Origin: Candidatus Bathyarchaeota archaeon
GTDB taxonomy: Archaea > Thermoproteota > Bathyarchaeia > Bathyarchaeales > DTEX01
Reading direction: 5' to 3'
DNA length: 10,575 nucleotides
NCBI GenBank assembly: GCA_021162225.1
Contig: JAGGZB010000160.1
Coordinates: 1-10,575 of the forward strand
Made by a program: the position numbers and the translations under genes. Shown here piece by piece: positions 1 through 5,756 of the stretch. The first letter of the stretch is position 1; each line of letters begins with the position of its first letter. A model generated the notes under the pieces. It ran no database searches. It was not told where the DNA came from and was given only the letters and a program-made list of their open reading frames with translations.

Positions 1-488
1 AAGGATTAACAGGCAAGAAGAGGCATATCCCAAGATTCATCAAGAGATACTTCGACGAGTTAGAGAGGAGACTTGCTAAGGTTGAAAGCCCAGCAGAGTT
101 CGAGGAGGCTAAGGAGGATATAAAGAGGATAGTTCAGGAATGTTACTACAAGCTTAAACGGCGCGAATGGGAAGATATAAACGACCTAGCTTTCGAGGTT
201 GTTCTAGGTAAGTCTCCGGAAACATACACAAAGACGACTCCTCAACACGTTAAGGCAGCCCGCCTATTAGAGAAGAGAGGAGTTGAGATTAAGGCCGGGG
301 ATCTCATAAGATTTGTGAAGGTGACTAAGGATCCATACGTCAAGCCCGTTGAGTTAGCGTCAGATGAGGAGATAGACGCGGATAAGTACATCGCATATTT
401 ACAATCCACCTTTGATCAGATACTCGACGCTCTGGGACTAGACTTCGAGAAAATAATCGGTTTAACCAGACTTGAACAGTTCATGTGA
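1..488 (+). CDS. polB: Family B DNA polymerase, C-terminal part (5' end outside window)
   Basis: This is the last 161 residues of a replicative/repair family B DNA polymerase, read in the frame starting at base 3 and ending at the TGA at 486-488. It covers the thumb and C-terminal tail rather than the catalytic palm, so the polymerase and exonuclease motifs are not visible. Recognisable family features are the run TPQHVKAARLLEKRG, then KAGDLIRFVKV, then EIDADKYIAYLQSTFDQIL, all typical of archaeal PolB C-termini where the thumb contacts duplex DNA. The protein acts in the cytoplasm at the replication fork or in repair synthesis. It ends LTRLEQFM with no obvious PIP-box-like QxxLxxFF tail. The next gene on the same strand starts about 100 nt later behind its own TATA-like element, so the two are probably separate units. 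Which PolB paralogue this is cannot be decided from the tail. Confidence 0.93.
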   Translation, partial: GLTGKKRHIPRFIKRYFDELERRLAKVESPAEFEEAKEDIKRIVQECYYKLKRREWEDINDLAFEVVLGKSPETYTKTTPQHVKAARLLEKRGVEIKAGDLIRFVKVTKDPYVKPVELASDEEIDADKYIAYLQSTFDQILDALGLDFEKIIGLTRLEQFM

Positions 489-500
489 TCTTATCTGCTA

Positions 501-505
501 TTTTT
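501..505 (+). terminator. Oligo-T tract after polB, possible terminator
   Basis: A run of five T residues lies 13 nt after the polB stop codon, in a T-rich stretch without a hairpin. Archaeal RNA polymerase commonly stops at such T-rich tracts. The assignment rests only on position and composition. Confidence 0.35.
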
Positions 506-550
506 CAACGCTAAACAAACCAGATCGTTATCTTCTCATTTGAAAATTAG

Positions 551-562
551 AAAAAATAAATA
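551..562 (+). promoter_or_regulatory. TATA-like box for the DUF362 gene
   Basis: The A/T-only stretch AAAAAATAAATA follows a purine/A-rich segment (TGAAAATTAG) that could serve as the TFB recognition element. A TATA box centred near 557 places transcription start near 583. That is downstream of the first possible GTG (563) and ATG (569) codons but about 10 nt before the ATG at 593. This is the main reason for preferring the 593 start. Confidence 0.4.
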
Positions 563-592
563 GTGCGAATGGAGATTTCATCTAGATCATTT

Positions 593-1507
593 ATGAAGCC
601 AAGAGTCGCCGTAACCAGATCTAAGAGCCACTACGATGGAGTATATAGAGCTCTTAAGCTTATCGAGGATGAGATCGAAGAAAGCCTCAAAGGAAAGAAG
701 AACGTGCTTGTAAAGCCGAATTTTGTATCAACAAGTAGGCAGCTAGCGGCGACGCATGTAGACGCTGTAAAAGCCGTTTTAGATGTAATATCGAAGTATC
801 ATTCGGGAAAGATAATTATAGGCGAGGGACCCGCCGCCTCCCCCCTTATAAATGGTCTGAAAAACTTCGGCTATCTAGCGCTTCAAAGAGAGTACGACTT
901 GGAGTTCATAGACCTTAACGAGGATGACTATGTTGAGCTTGAAGGAGTCAACTCGAGAATGAAACCTATAAAGTTCAGAATGTCAAAGACGCTTCTTGAA
1001 AGTGAATATCGGGTTTCAGTCGCTCTTCCGAAGACCCACGATTCCGTCATCGTCACTCTCTCAATAAAAAATGTGGTTGTTGGAGGACTTGTTGATGGAG
1101 AAAAATCAAAGATCCATCAAGGATGCAAGGCAATAAACCTTAACATAGCGATGCTAGCGAGACATGTAATGCCGAGCTTGGCGGTTATAGATGGCTTCGT
1201 GGGCATGGAGGGAAGAGGACCCGTCTCTGGAGACCCTGTTGAATTGAGAGTTGCAGCAGCAAGCATTCACCCGGTCTCTTTAGACGCCGTCATGTGCAAG
1301 ATTATGGGTTTCGATCCTCTAGACATAGGCTACCTATACCACCTCAATAAATGGGGAGTAGGCGTCGCCGAACTGGAAAAGATTCAGATAGTAGGCGAGT
1401 CTATAGAGAGCCTTGTTAGGAAGTTTAAGCCCCATCCAAACTACCGCAGAATGCTTGATTGGAAAGCTGAGAATCGACGTCCCGGCTTGCTAAGCCGTTT
1501 CTTCTGA
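593..1507 (+). CDS. Stand-alone DUF362 domain protein
   Basis: A 304-residue protein of the DUF362 family (start at 593; in-frame GTG at 563 and ATG at 569 would add up to 10 residues). Family features, counted from the 593 start, are the N-terminal VAVTRS strand, NVLVKPNFVS near residue 38, GKIIIGEGPA near 73, a SVALPKTHD segment near residue 143, the IKNVVVG segment near 159, and AVIDGFVGMEGRGPVSGDP near 200. The fold is soluble, with no signal peptide or membrane segment. Many DUF362 proteins carry a ferredoxin-type CxxCxxCxxxC cluster domain; this one does not, having only isolated cysteines (HQGCK, VMCKI), so it is the short form. The biochemical role of the family is not established, and none is proposed here. 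Its 3' end overlaps the convergent queT gene by 18 bp. Confidence 0.85.
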   Translation: MKPRVAVTRSKSHYDGVYRALKLIEDEIEESLKGKKNVLVKPNFVSTSRQLAATHVDAVKAVLDVISKYHSGKIIIGEGPAASPLINGLKNFGYLALQREYDLEFIDLNEDDYVELEGVNSRMKPIKFRMSKTLLESEYRVSVALPKTHDSVIVTLSIKNVVVGGLVDGEKSKIHQGCKAINLNIAMLARHVMPSLAVIDGFVGMEGRGPVSGDPVELRVAAASIHPVSLDAVMCKIMGFDPLDIGYLYHLNKWGVGVAELEKIQIVGESIESLVRKFKPHPNYRRMLDWKAENRRPGLLSRFF

Positions 1508-2044
1508 ACAATAGATTTTTAATCCCATGGATCTAATCAGCCTGATGACGCTTGACCGAGTTAACGCTAAGAACAGTGCATAGCCAATCGCAGCAATGGC
1601 AACCAAGCTACTTACAGTTATGCTTATGATCATTGCAGCCCATGCTGGAAGGGAAAGCCCTATGATGCTAGGGGCTGGTAGAAATAGCCAGAGATATCCT
1701 CCAACGATCACTCCAACCATTATCGATCCGATAATGCATCCCAGAAGACAGCGTTCCCTCAATTTAAAGATCACATACGTAGCTACCAGATTCGCTACTG
1801 AGCCGAAGATTACGTCTATAGGGTTCACAGCGCCGAACATCATCATTCCTCCAACTGCGTTTCCAACGAGGCATCCGAGGGTTACCCCCCATATTACTGG
1901 CCATCCGAGCAATGCAGCAAGCGGAAGTAGACAGTCTGCCACCCGTAGCTGAACCGGCCCGAAGGAGACTGGCGCCAGAAAGATTAGAAGAACAGCGTAT
2001 AAGCCGGCGAAAACAGCGCCTAAGCTGATCTCTTTCGAATTCAT
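1490..2044 (-). CDS. queT: QueT-family transporter, queuosine/7-deazaguanine precursor S-component
   Basis: A 184-residue integral membrane protein with about five or six hydrophobic segments (roughly residues 8-27, 36-62, 73-94, 99-125, 132-162). The QueT signature is clear: FGPVQLRVADCLLPLAAL at residues 28-45, then GVTLGCLVGNAVGG near 53-66 and NPIDVIFGSVANLVA near 74-88. QueT proteins are substrate-binding S-components of ECF transporters, assigned to uptake of queuosine precursors such as preQ1. In archaea the modified tRNA base is archaeosine, made from preQ0, so the true substrate here is open. A GTG at 2056 would give 188 residues, but it lies inside the Shine-Dalgarno sequence GGAGGTGA (2060-2053), which is perfectly placed 8 nt before the ATG at 2044, so I choose that ATG. 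No ECF ATPase or T-component gene is nearby; the module would have to be shared. Confidence 0.85.
   Translation of the reverse strand: MNSKEISLGAVFAGLYAVLLIFLAPVSFGPVQLRVADCLLPLAALLGWPVIWGVTLGCLVGNAVGGMMMFGAVNPIDVIFGSVANLVATYVIFKLRERCLLGCIIGSIMVGVIVGGYLWLFLPAPSIIGLSLPAWAAMIISITVSSLVAIAAIGYALFLALTRSSVIRLIRSMGLKIYCSEETA
1516..1520 (+). terminator. Oligo-T tract after the DUF362 gene
   Basis: Five T residues begin 9 nt after the DUF362 stop codon, inside the 3' end of the convergent queT gene. It is a plausible archaeal T-tract terminator for the plus-strand transcript. Confidence 0.35.
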
Positions 2045-2116
2045 ATACTTTGTCACCTCCTATCCCGGGGTTTATATGGCGGAACGGGTGGAGGTGCCCC
2101 CACTCACCCGCCATAT
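2045..2116 (-). promoter_or_regulatory. Structured queT leader, candidate translational riboswitch
   Basis: Read as minus-strand RNA, the leader can form a 9-bp helix, AUAUGGCGG (2116-2108) with CCGCCAUAU (2082-2074). Inside it is a second hairpin, GUGGGG (2103-2098) with CUCCAC (2094-2089, one G-U pair) around a 4-nt loop that begins at 2097. The segment CACCUCC (2096-2090) is also perfectly complementary over 7 nt to the Shine-Dalgarno GGAGGUG (2060-2054). The same anti-SD segment can therefore either close the leader hairpin or hide the ribosome site, as in translational riboswitches. CGGGUG (2110-2105) with CACCCG (2090-2085) is a further alternative. The G run at 2101-2097 could pair with CCCC at 2070-2067 as a pseudoknot. 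I do not match it to the TPP, fluoride, preQ1-I or preQ1-II consensus as remembered. A ligand is inference from the downstream queT. Confidence 0.5.
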
Positions 2117-2137
2117 GAGGGAGAACTCCGACGAGTG

Positions 2138-2146
2138 CTTAATAAG
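2138..2146 (-). promoter_or_regulatory. TATA-like box for the queT transcript
   Basis: On the minus strand, CTTATTAAG follows the purine-rich ACAAAAGG, a reasonable BRE plus TATA arrangement. Its centre near 2142 predicts transcription start near 2116, which is the first base of the 9-bp leader helix. The element is nearly palindromic, so by sequence alone it could also be read on the plus strand. Confidence 0.4.
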
Positions 2147-2163
2147 CCTTTTGTAAGTGAAGG

Positions 2164-2171
2164 ATTTATGA
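2164..2171 (+). promoter_or_regulatory. TATA-like box placing a leaderless start at 2194
   Basis: ATTTATGA, preceded by purine-rich GTGAAGG, is centred near 2168. The usual spacing of about 26 nt puts transcription start at the ATG at 2194. This fits the absence of any Shine-Dalgarno sequence before that ATG and suggests a leaderless mRNA. Confidence 0.4.
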
Positions 2172-2193
2172 ACACCTAGATCGATAGCTCTTC

Positions 2194-3087
2194 ATGGTCA
2201 TCGCGGAGGCCCATAAGCTGAGAAGTGCCAATATCGTTGAAAGCCTTACGGAGAAGATACGCGAAGCTGCGAAAAGCATCAGCGTAAACGAGTTGGGAGT
2301 ATCCTTCTCCGGTGGAGTCGATAGCTCAATACTCGCGGTTTCATGCAGAGATTTGGGAAAGAAAGTCACCCTCATAACCATCGGCTTCTCAAGTATGAGA
2401 GACATCGAAGTCTCTAGGGAAGTCTCCAGAGAGCTACAACTGCCGCTGCTCTACAAGGTCTTGTCTCTAGAGGAGCTCGAGGAGGGAATAGCCTCCGCTC
2501 TTAAGATCGTGAAGTTTGACAGACTGGTTCTTTTGGAACTTGCAGTATGCTTCTACTTTGTGTTCAAGATAGCCTCTGAACATGGTATACGAACAGTTGC
2601 ATCCGCAAATGGGCTGGATGAACTGTTTTGTGGATACGATCTATATCGTAGATATTCAAACAATGAAAAAGGGGCTAGGGAGATCATGAAAGCTCTGATC
2701 GAGACTGCTAGGAGAGATAAGGTAGAGATAGATAAAGTTGCGGCATTGTGGAACGTGAATTATGAATCTCCATTCCTTTCTGAGCGATTCGTGAGATTCG
2801 CACTAAACATACCGCTACAATACAAGATTAGGGGAGAGAACGATGAGCTGAGAAAGCATGTGCTACGGGAAGCCGCTTTGAAGATCGGGGTTCCTCGATT
2901 AGCAGCGATGAGGAGAAAGAAGGCTTTCCAATACAGTTCGGGAATACATAAGGCTATAGGCAAGCTTGCTAGAAGGAAGGGATACACGAAAAAGAGGGCT
3001 AAAGATCTAGGATATTCCGGCGAGGTTGAGGCATATATTAAAGCAATGCTTATCCGCGAGAATATATCTTCTTTCACAAGCCGCTGA
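2194..3087 (+). CDS. Asparagine synthetase-like PP-loop ATP pyrophosphatase, no amidotransferase domain
   Basis: A 297-residue soluble protein matching the C-terminal synthetase domain of AsnB-type enzymes. The PP-loop that binds ATP is FSGGVDSS at residues 38-45, and ANGLDELFCGYDLYRRY at 138-154 corresponds to the G-x-x-x-DELF-x-GY signature of asparagine synthetases. Such domains adenylate a carboxylate (aspartate in AsnB) and release pyrophosphate before amidation. The N-terminal glutamine amidotransferase domain with its catalytic Cys2 is absent, and the reading frame is closed by a stop at 2185-2187 just upstream, so this is a naturally short form, not a truncation. It may use free ammonia or a separate amidotransferase, or act on another substrate. 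There is no Shine-Dalgarno; the start is supported by the TATA box 26 nt upstream. The gene is divergent from queT. Confident on fold, unsure of substrate. Confidence 0.82.
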   Translation: MVIAEAHKLRSANIVESLTEKIREAAKSISVNELGVSFSGGVDSSILAVSCRDLGKKVTLITIGFSSMRDIEVSREVSRELQLPLLYKVLSLEELEEGIASALKIVKFDRLVLLELAVCFYFVFKIASEHGIRTVASANGLDELFCGYDLYRRYSNNEKGAREIMKALIETARRDKVEIDKVAALWNVNYESPFLSERFVRFALNIPLQYKIRGENDELRKHVLREAALKIGVPRLAAMRRKKAFQYSSGIHKAIGKLARRKGYTKKRAKDLGYSGEVEAYIKAMLIRENISSFTSR

Positions 3088-3096
3088 ATAAAGTCA

Positions 3097-5112
3097 TTAA
3101 TTCTTGCTTATCGCCCCCTTTCCGGAGGGTATGAACTTCTGAATCTCCTCTAAGGAGATTTTCTGGAGGATTCTGCCCTCTCTATCGGGAAGGGTCCTCA
3201 CTAAAAGTTCCTTTATACGCTTAGAGAGTTTTCCGCTTGTTTCATCACCCGGAACAATCTTCACATACGCTAAGGCTTGTTTAGCAATCGCTGTAGGTGG
3301 CCCGCCGATTATTTGAAGATAATCATCCATCCTCGCCACTCCAATGGCTGCTTCTAAAGGAATTTTTCTGATGTAGTTTCTAGGCCCATAGATCATGAAT
3401 GCTCCCTTAGGCAAGTACTCTCCAGATGGAGGAGAAAGGCTTACTTGGCTCGGCTTAACCCAATATACATCCACCGATCCTAATCCTTCCCTCCAAGCTC
3501 TAGAATATGTCCCAGCGAACTGAGCTGCCTCATAGATCGTACTTTCCGGAGGATTCTTCCCTTCAGTCTTCAATAATACAAAGGGCGCTCCGATGATTTC
3601 AGCGTGGAAGACTAGATCGTGAGGTTCCATGTATCTCCTAATTATGAGGGTGTTCTGGGCTTTGTCTCTGCCTCCAATTACTAGGAAACCATCTGACGAA
3701 TAAAACCACCGGAACTTCTCATACCACTCCTTTTTCCTCGCCTTAGGAGGTTTCTCAAGAACACGCTTCATCTTTTCATCTCTTCTACGCTTTAGTTCTT
3801 CAATTCTCGCCTCCGTCTGCTTAAGAGCTTCCGCGGCTCCCCTAGCTCTTCTCTCGGCTTTCTTCGCTCTTTCATAGTATCGGGCTGCATTCTTCTGGGC
3901 TGAATCTCTGAGGCTAAGATCAAACTTTAACCCCTCGATGGAGACGCGAAGCGTCATGTTCTTCGGATTTAATTCTTCAAAGTATATGGCTGGTGCTCGC
4001 GCCTCAGCTTTTTCTTTCAAAATCTTCTCTGTTATCTCTCTCCAGTCCCTTCCTGATCTTTTCTCGTCCATTATCCTCTGCAGAAGGAACTGAATCTCAT
4101 TAAGATGAAGATAAATAGTCTCCCCTATCTTCCTATATGTCTCAGCTTGTTCCAAAGATTTCTGGAGAGTATTCTTCTGATCTGCAAGTATCCTTTCAAG
4201 CTTGGAAATCTGTCGTTTAATCTCCTCCTCAACGCCGGAGGCTTTTCCCTCAACTATTTTCTTCGTATAGAATTCGTCCAAAGCTTGATTAAATGTACCA
4301 AAATAAATGCGTTTTAATCCTGAGTATTTTCTCATCTCTATAGGAGCAACGTCCACCCATTTTCCATCTTTATCGATGAATACTGTTGGCTTCCAGTTTC
4401 CAGACTGGATCTCAGATAAAAGTCTCTGTAAACTTTCATAAATAGAGTCTAATTCCTCATCTCTGAGTTCTGAAGAGGGCTTATCCTTATTGATGCCCGC
4501 CCGTGCTAGAATCTCCTCGGCGTATTTGCCCCCTATGCCCAGAATCCTCGCAACAGACTTGACGACGCTGATTCGCCTCATCTCCCTAATCTTCTCTAGA
4601 TCTTCACGTAAAATCTTACTCGGATCCTTCCCTCTAAGCGGGGGATACTTGAAGATCTCGCCTCGAACTATCTTTCGATCTTTCATTCGCTTATAAACTA
4701 GAGCGTGCAGAATCTTCTCTTCCGGATTCACAAGGATGATGTTCCCATCCGAGAATAGCTCTATTACAAGCCTGTACTCTCCATCTCTAGATTTAACTAT
4801 AAACTCAATTATCCGTTCGAAGTCATGCTGGCGAACCGCTTTCACCCATCCGCCTCTCAAATACTTTCTAAGAGCCATGCAAAAGTCAGGGGGCTTAGGA
4901 GGTTTTTCGAAGACATACAGCGTTGTATGAACTTCCACTCCAGCCTCCACTAAAAGATCTATGCGTTGCCCTCCGGGTTTACGAAGATTTAAAAGTAGCG
5001 TCTTCTCATTTAACTGATAAATATTGCTGATGCGGAAGCCTTTAAGGGTCGTATCTAGCTCCCTAGATATGACCGTGACATCGAAGCTACTCAACTCGCT
5101 CAATATCAACAC
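3097..5112 (-). CDS. rqcH: NFACT family ribosome quality control protein (archaeal RqcH/NEMF homologue)
   Basis: A 671-residue protein with the layout of Rqc2/NEMF/RqcH. The NFACT-N domain begins SSFDVTVISREL at residue 8; PPDFCMALRKYLRGG (74-88) and HDFERIIEF (96-104) are its core. A helix-hairpin-helix segment, ARILGIGGKYAEEILARAG, is at 188-206. Charged coiled-coil regions lie at about 285-350 and 405-455. The NFACT-R domain runs from about 463 to 580, with KFRWFYSSDGFLVIGGRDK at 466-484 and VFHAEIIGAPFVLLK at 501-515. Family members bind stalled 60S/50S subunits with peptidyl-tRNA and recruit tRNA to add C-terminal tails. The Asp-Arg pair known from bacterial RqcH appears here as Glu99-Arg100. 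The start is a GTG at 5112; no in-frame start lies just upstream, and the start is only 14 nt from that of the divergent membrane protein gene. Older annotations would call it fibronectin-binding protein. Confidence 0.92.
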   Translation of the reverse strand: MLILSELSSFDVTVISRELDTTLKGFRISNIYQLNEKTLLLNLRKPGGQRIDLLVEAGVEVHTTLYVFEKPPKPPDFCMALRKYLRGGWVKAVRQHDFERIIEFIVKSRDGEYRLVIELFSDGNIILVNPEEKILHALVYKRMKDRKIVRGEIFKYPPLRGKDPSKILREDLEKIREMRRISVVKSVARILGIGGKYAEEILARAGINKDKPSSELRDEELDSIYESLQRLLSEIQSGNWKPTVFIDKDGKWVDVAPIEMRKYSGLKRIYFGTFNQALDEFYTKKIVEGKASGVEEEIKRQISKLERILADQKNTLQKSLEQAETYRKIGETIYLHLNEIQFLLQRIMDEKRSGRDWREITEKILKEKAEARAPAIYFEELNPKNMTLRVSIEGLKFDLSLRDSAQKNAARYYERAKKAERRARGAAEALKQTEARIEELKRRRDEKMKRVLEKPPKARKKEWYEKFRWFYSSDGFLVIGGRDKAQNTLIIRRYMEPHDLVFHAEIIGAPFVLLKTEGKNPPESTIYEAAQFAGTYSRAWREGLGSVDVYWVKPSQVSLSPPSGEYLPKGAFMIYGPRNYIRKIPLEAAIGVARMDDYLQIIGGPPTAIAKQALAYVKIVPGDETSGKLSKRIKELLVRTLPDREGRILQKISLEEIQKFIPSGKGAISKN

Positions 5113-5126
5113 CCGAGTAGATGTGA

Positions 5127-5411
5127 ATGAAGCCTCTAGATGTGATCTATGCGGTTAGGGCCATTCTCGGCGCATTAACGGCTCTTATCTGTTTATTTCT
5201 GAGAATCAATGATATAATCGTCGCCCTCGCAATAGCCTCGCTTATCTATCTCTTGTCAGACAAAGTTCTGAGACAGATCTTCATTGGAAAGGTTGACAAA
5301 TCAGCAGTGACTAGGACGGGAATAGGCATATTCTTCATCACATGGATCTTCCTATGGATCTTAATGTATACCTTTATGAAGAGCTTTTTCGGATGGTCTC
5401 TTTTTCTCTAG
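5127..5411 (+). CDS. Small three-helix membrane protein, possibly EMC6-like
   Basis: A 94-residue hydrophobic protein with three predicted transmembrane helices (about residues 8-25, 28-45 and 64-84) and a short polar loop, GKVDKSAVTR, at 54-63. The pattern of helix 1-helix 2 hairpin, basic/polar loop, then a third helix rich in aromatic residues with GIGIFFITWIFLW (66-78) and ending near MYTF, resembles EMC6, the small subunit of the ER membrane insertase complex, for which archaeal relatives have been proposed. That link is pattern recognition, not a demonstrated match; a lineage-specific membrane protein is the alternative. The gene is divergent from the NFACT gene with 14 nt between start codons, so their promoters must overlap the opposing gene's 5' end. 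The last 38 bp overlap the convergent gene at 5374-5754. Confidence 0.6.
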   Translation: MKPLDVIYAVRAILGALTALICLFLRINDIIVALAIASLIYLLSDKVLRQIFIGKVDKSAVTRTGIGIFFITWIFLWILMYTFMKSFFGWSLFL

Positions 5412-5754
5412 TCTTCAAGATTACACGTAGGAAATCTGCAAGCGCCGAAAAGTATCCTCTATCATAGTCGGCTTGAAACATTCCTCTTGCATGTCTCTTA
5501 AAATCCTCATAATGCTTCTTTAGAGATGCAACATCCGCTAAGTCAATGTTGCTGAAGAACTCGTATGGACCGCCTGATCTGAAGGATAAGATTATTCCAT
5601 TTAAGGCATCTAAATATCCCCTATTAAACTCTTCCTTTCTACTGTTCTTCATTCTTGCATATATCCTCTCAAGTATTCTTTCAGCCTCGGCGAATTTCCT
5701 CTCGCTTACGAGTTGAAAGAACCTCGCCATGAGAGCTAAAGGAACCTCTGCCAT
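5374..5754 (-). CDS. Unrecognised all-helical protein in operon with radA
   Basis: A 126-residue soluble protein that I do not recognise. It is predicted to be almost entirely alpha-helical and contains an internal repeat: EFNRGYLDAL at residues 42-51 and DYDRGYFSAL at 96-105, each following a charged amphipathic helix. This suggests two copies of a helical hairpin unit, similar in style to TPR-like folds. The tail (KTREKETIRKSSS) is polar and probably disordered. It starts 2 nt after the radA stop codon, with the Shine-Dalgarno GGAG (5764-5761) inside the radA 3' end, 6 nt before the ATG, so it is translated from the radA mRNA. A role tied to RadA or to DNA repair is an inference from this coupling only. 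Its 3' end overlaps the convergent small membrane protein gene by 38 bp. Confidence 0.75.
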   Translation of the reverse strand: MAEVPLALMARFFQLVSERKFAEAERILERIYARMKNSRKEEFNRGYLDALNGIILSFRSGGPYEFFSNIDLADVASLKKHYEDFKRHARGMFQADYDRGYFSALADFLRVILKTREKETIRKSSS

Positions 5755-5756
5755 TA

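Noticed and set aside
1544..1560. CTGATGA resembling a C box of a C/D sRNA
   Set aside because: It lies in the queT coding region with no paired D box at a suitable distance and no terminal stem.
2056..2056. GTG at 2056 as the queT start
   Set aside because: The GTG is part of the Shine-Dalgarno itself; the ATG at 2044 has ideal 8-nt spacing and gives the usual family N-terminus.
2071..2077. ATATAAA on the minus strand as the queT TATA box
   Set aside because: It would start transcription near 2048, removing the strong Shine-Dalgarno at 2060-2053; the bases are better explained as the 3' strand of the leader helix. Not fully excluded.
1764..2114. Long minus-strand and plus-strand frames overlapping queT (1596-1952 and 1764-2114)
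   Set aside because: Out-of-frame shadows of queT; no family match, and the queT frame has clear membrane segments, signature motifs and a Shine-Dalgarno.
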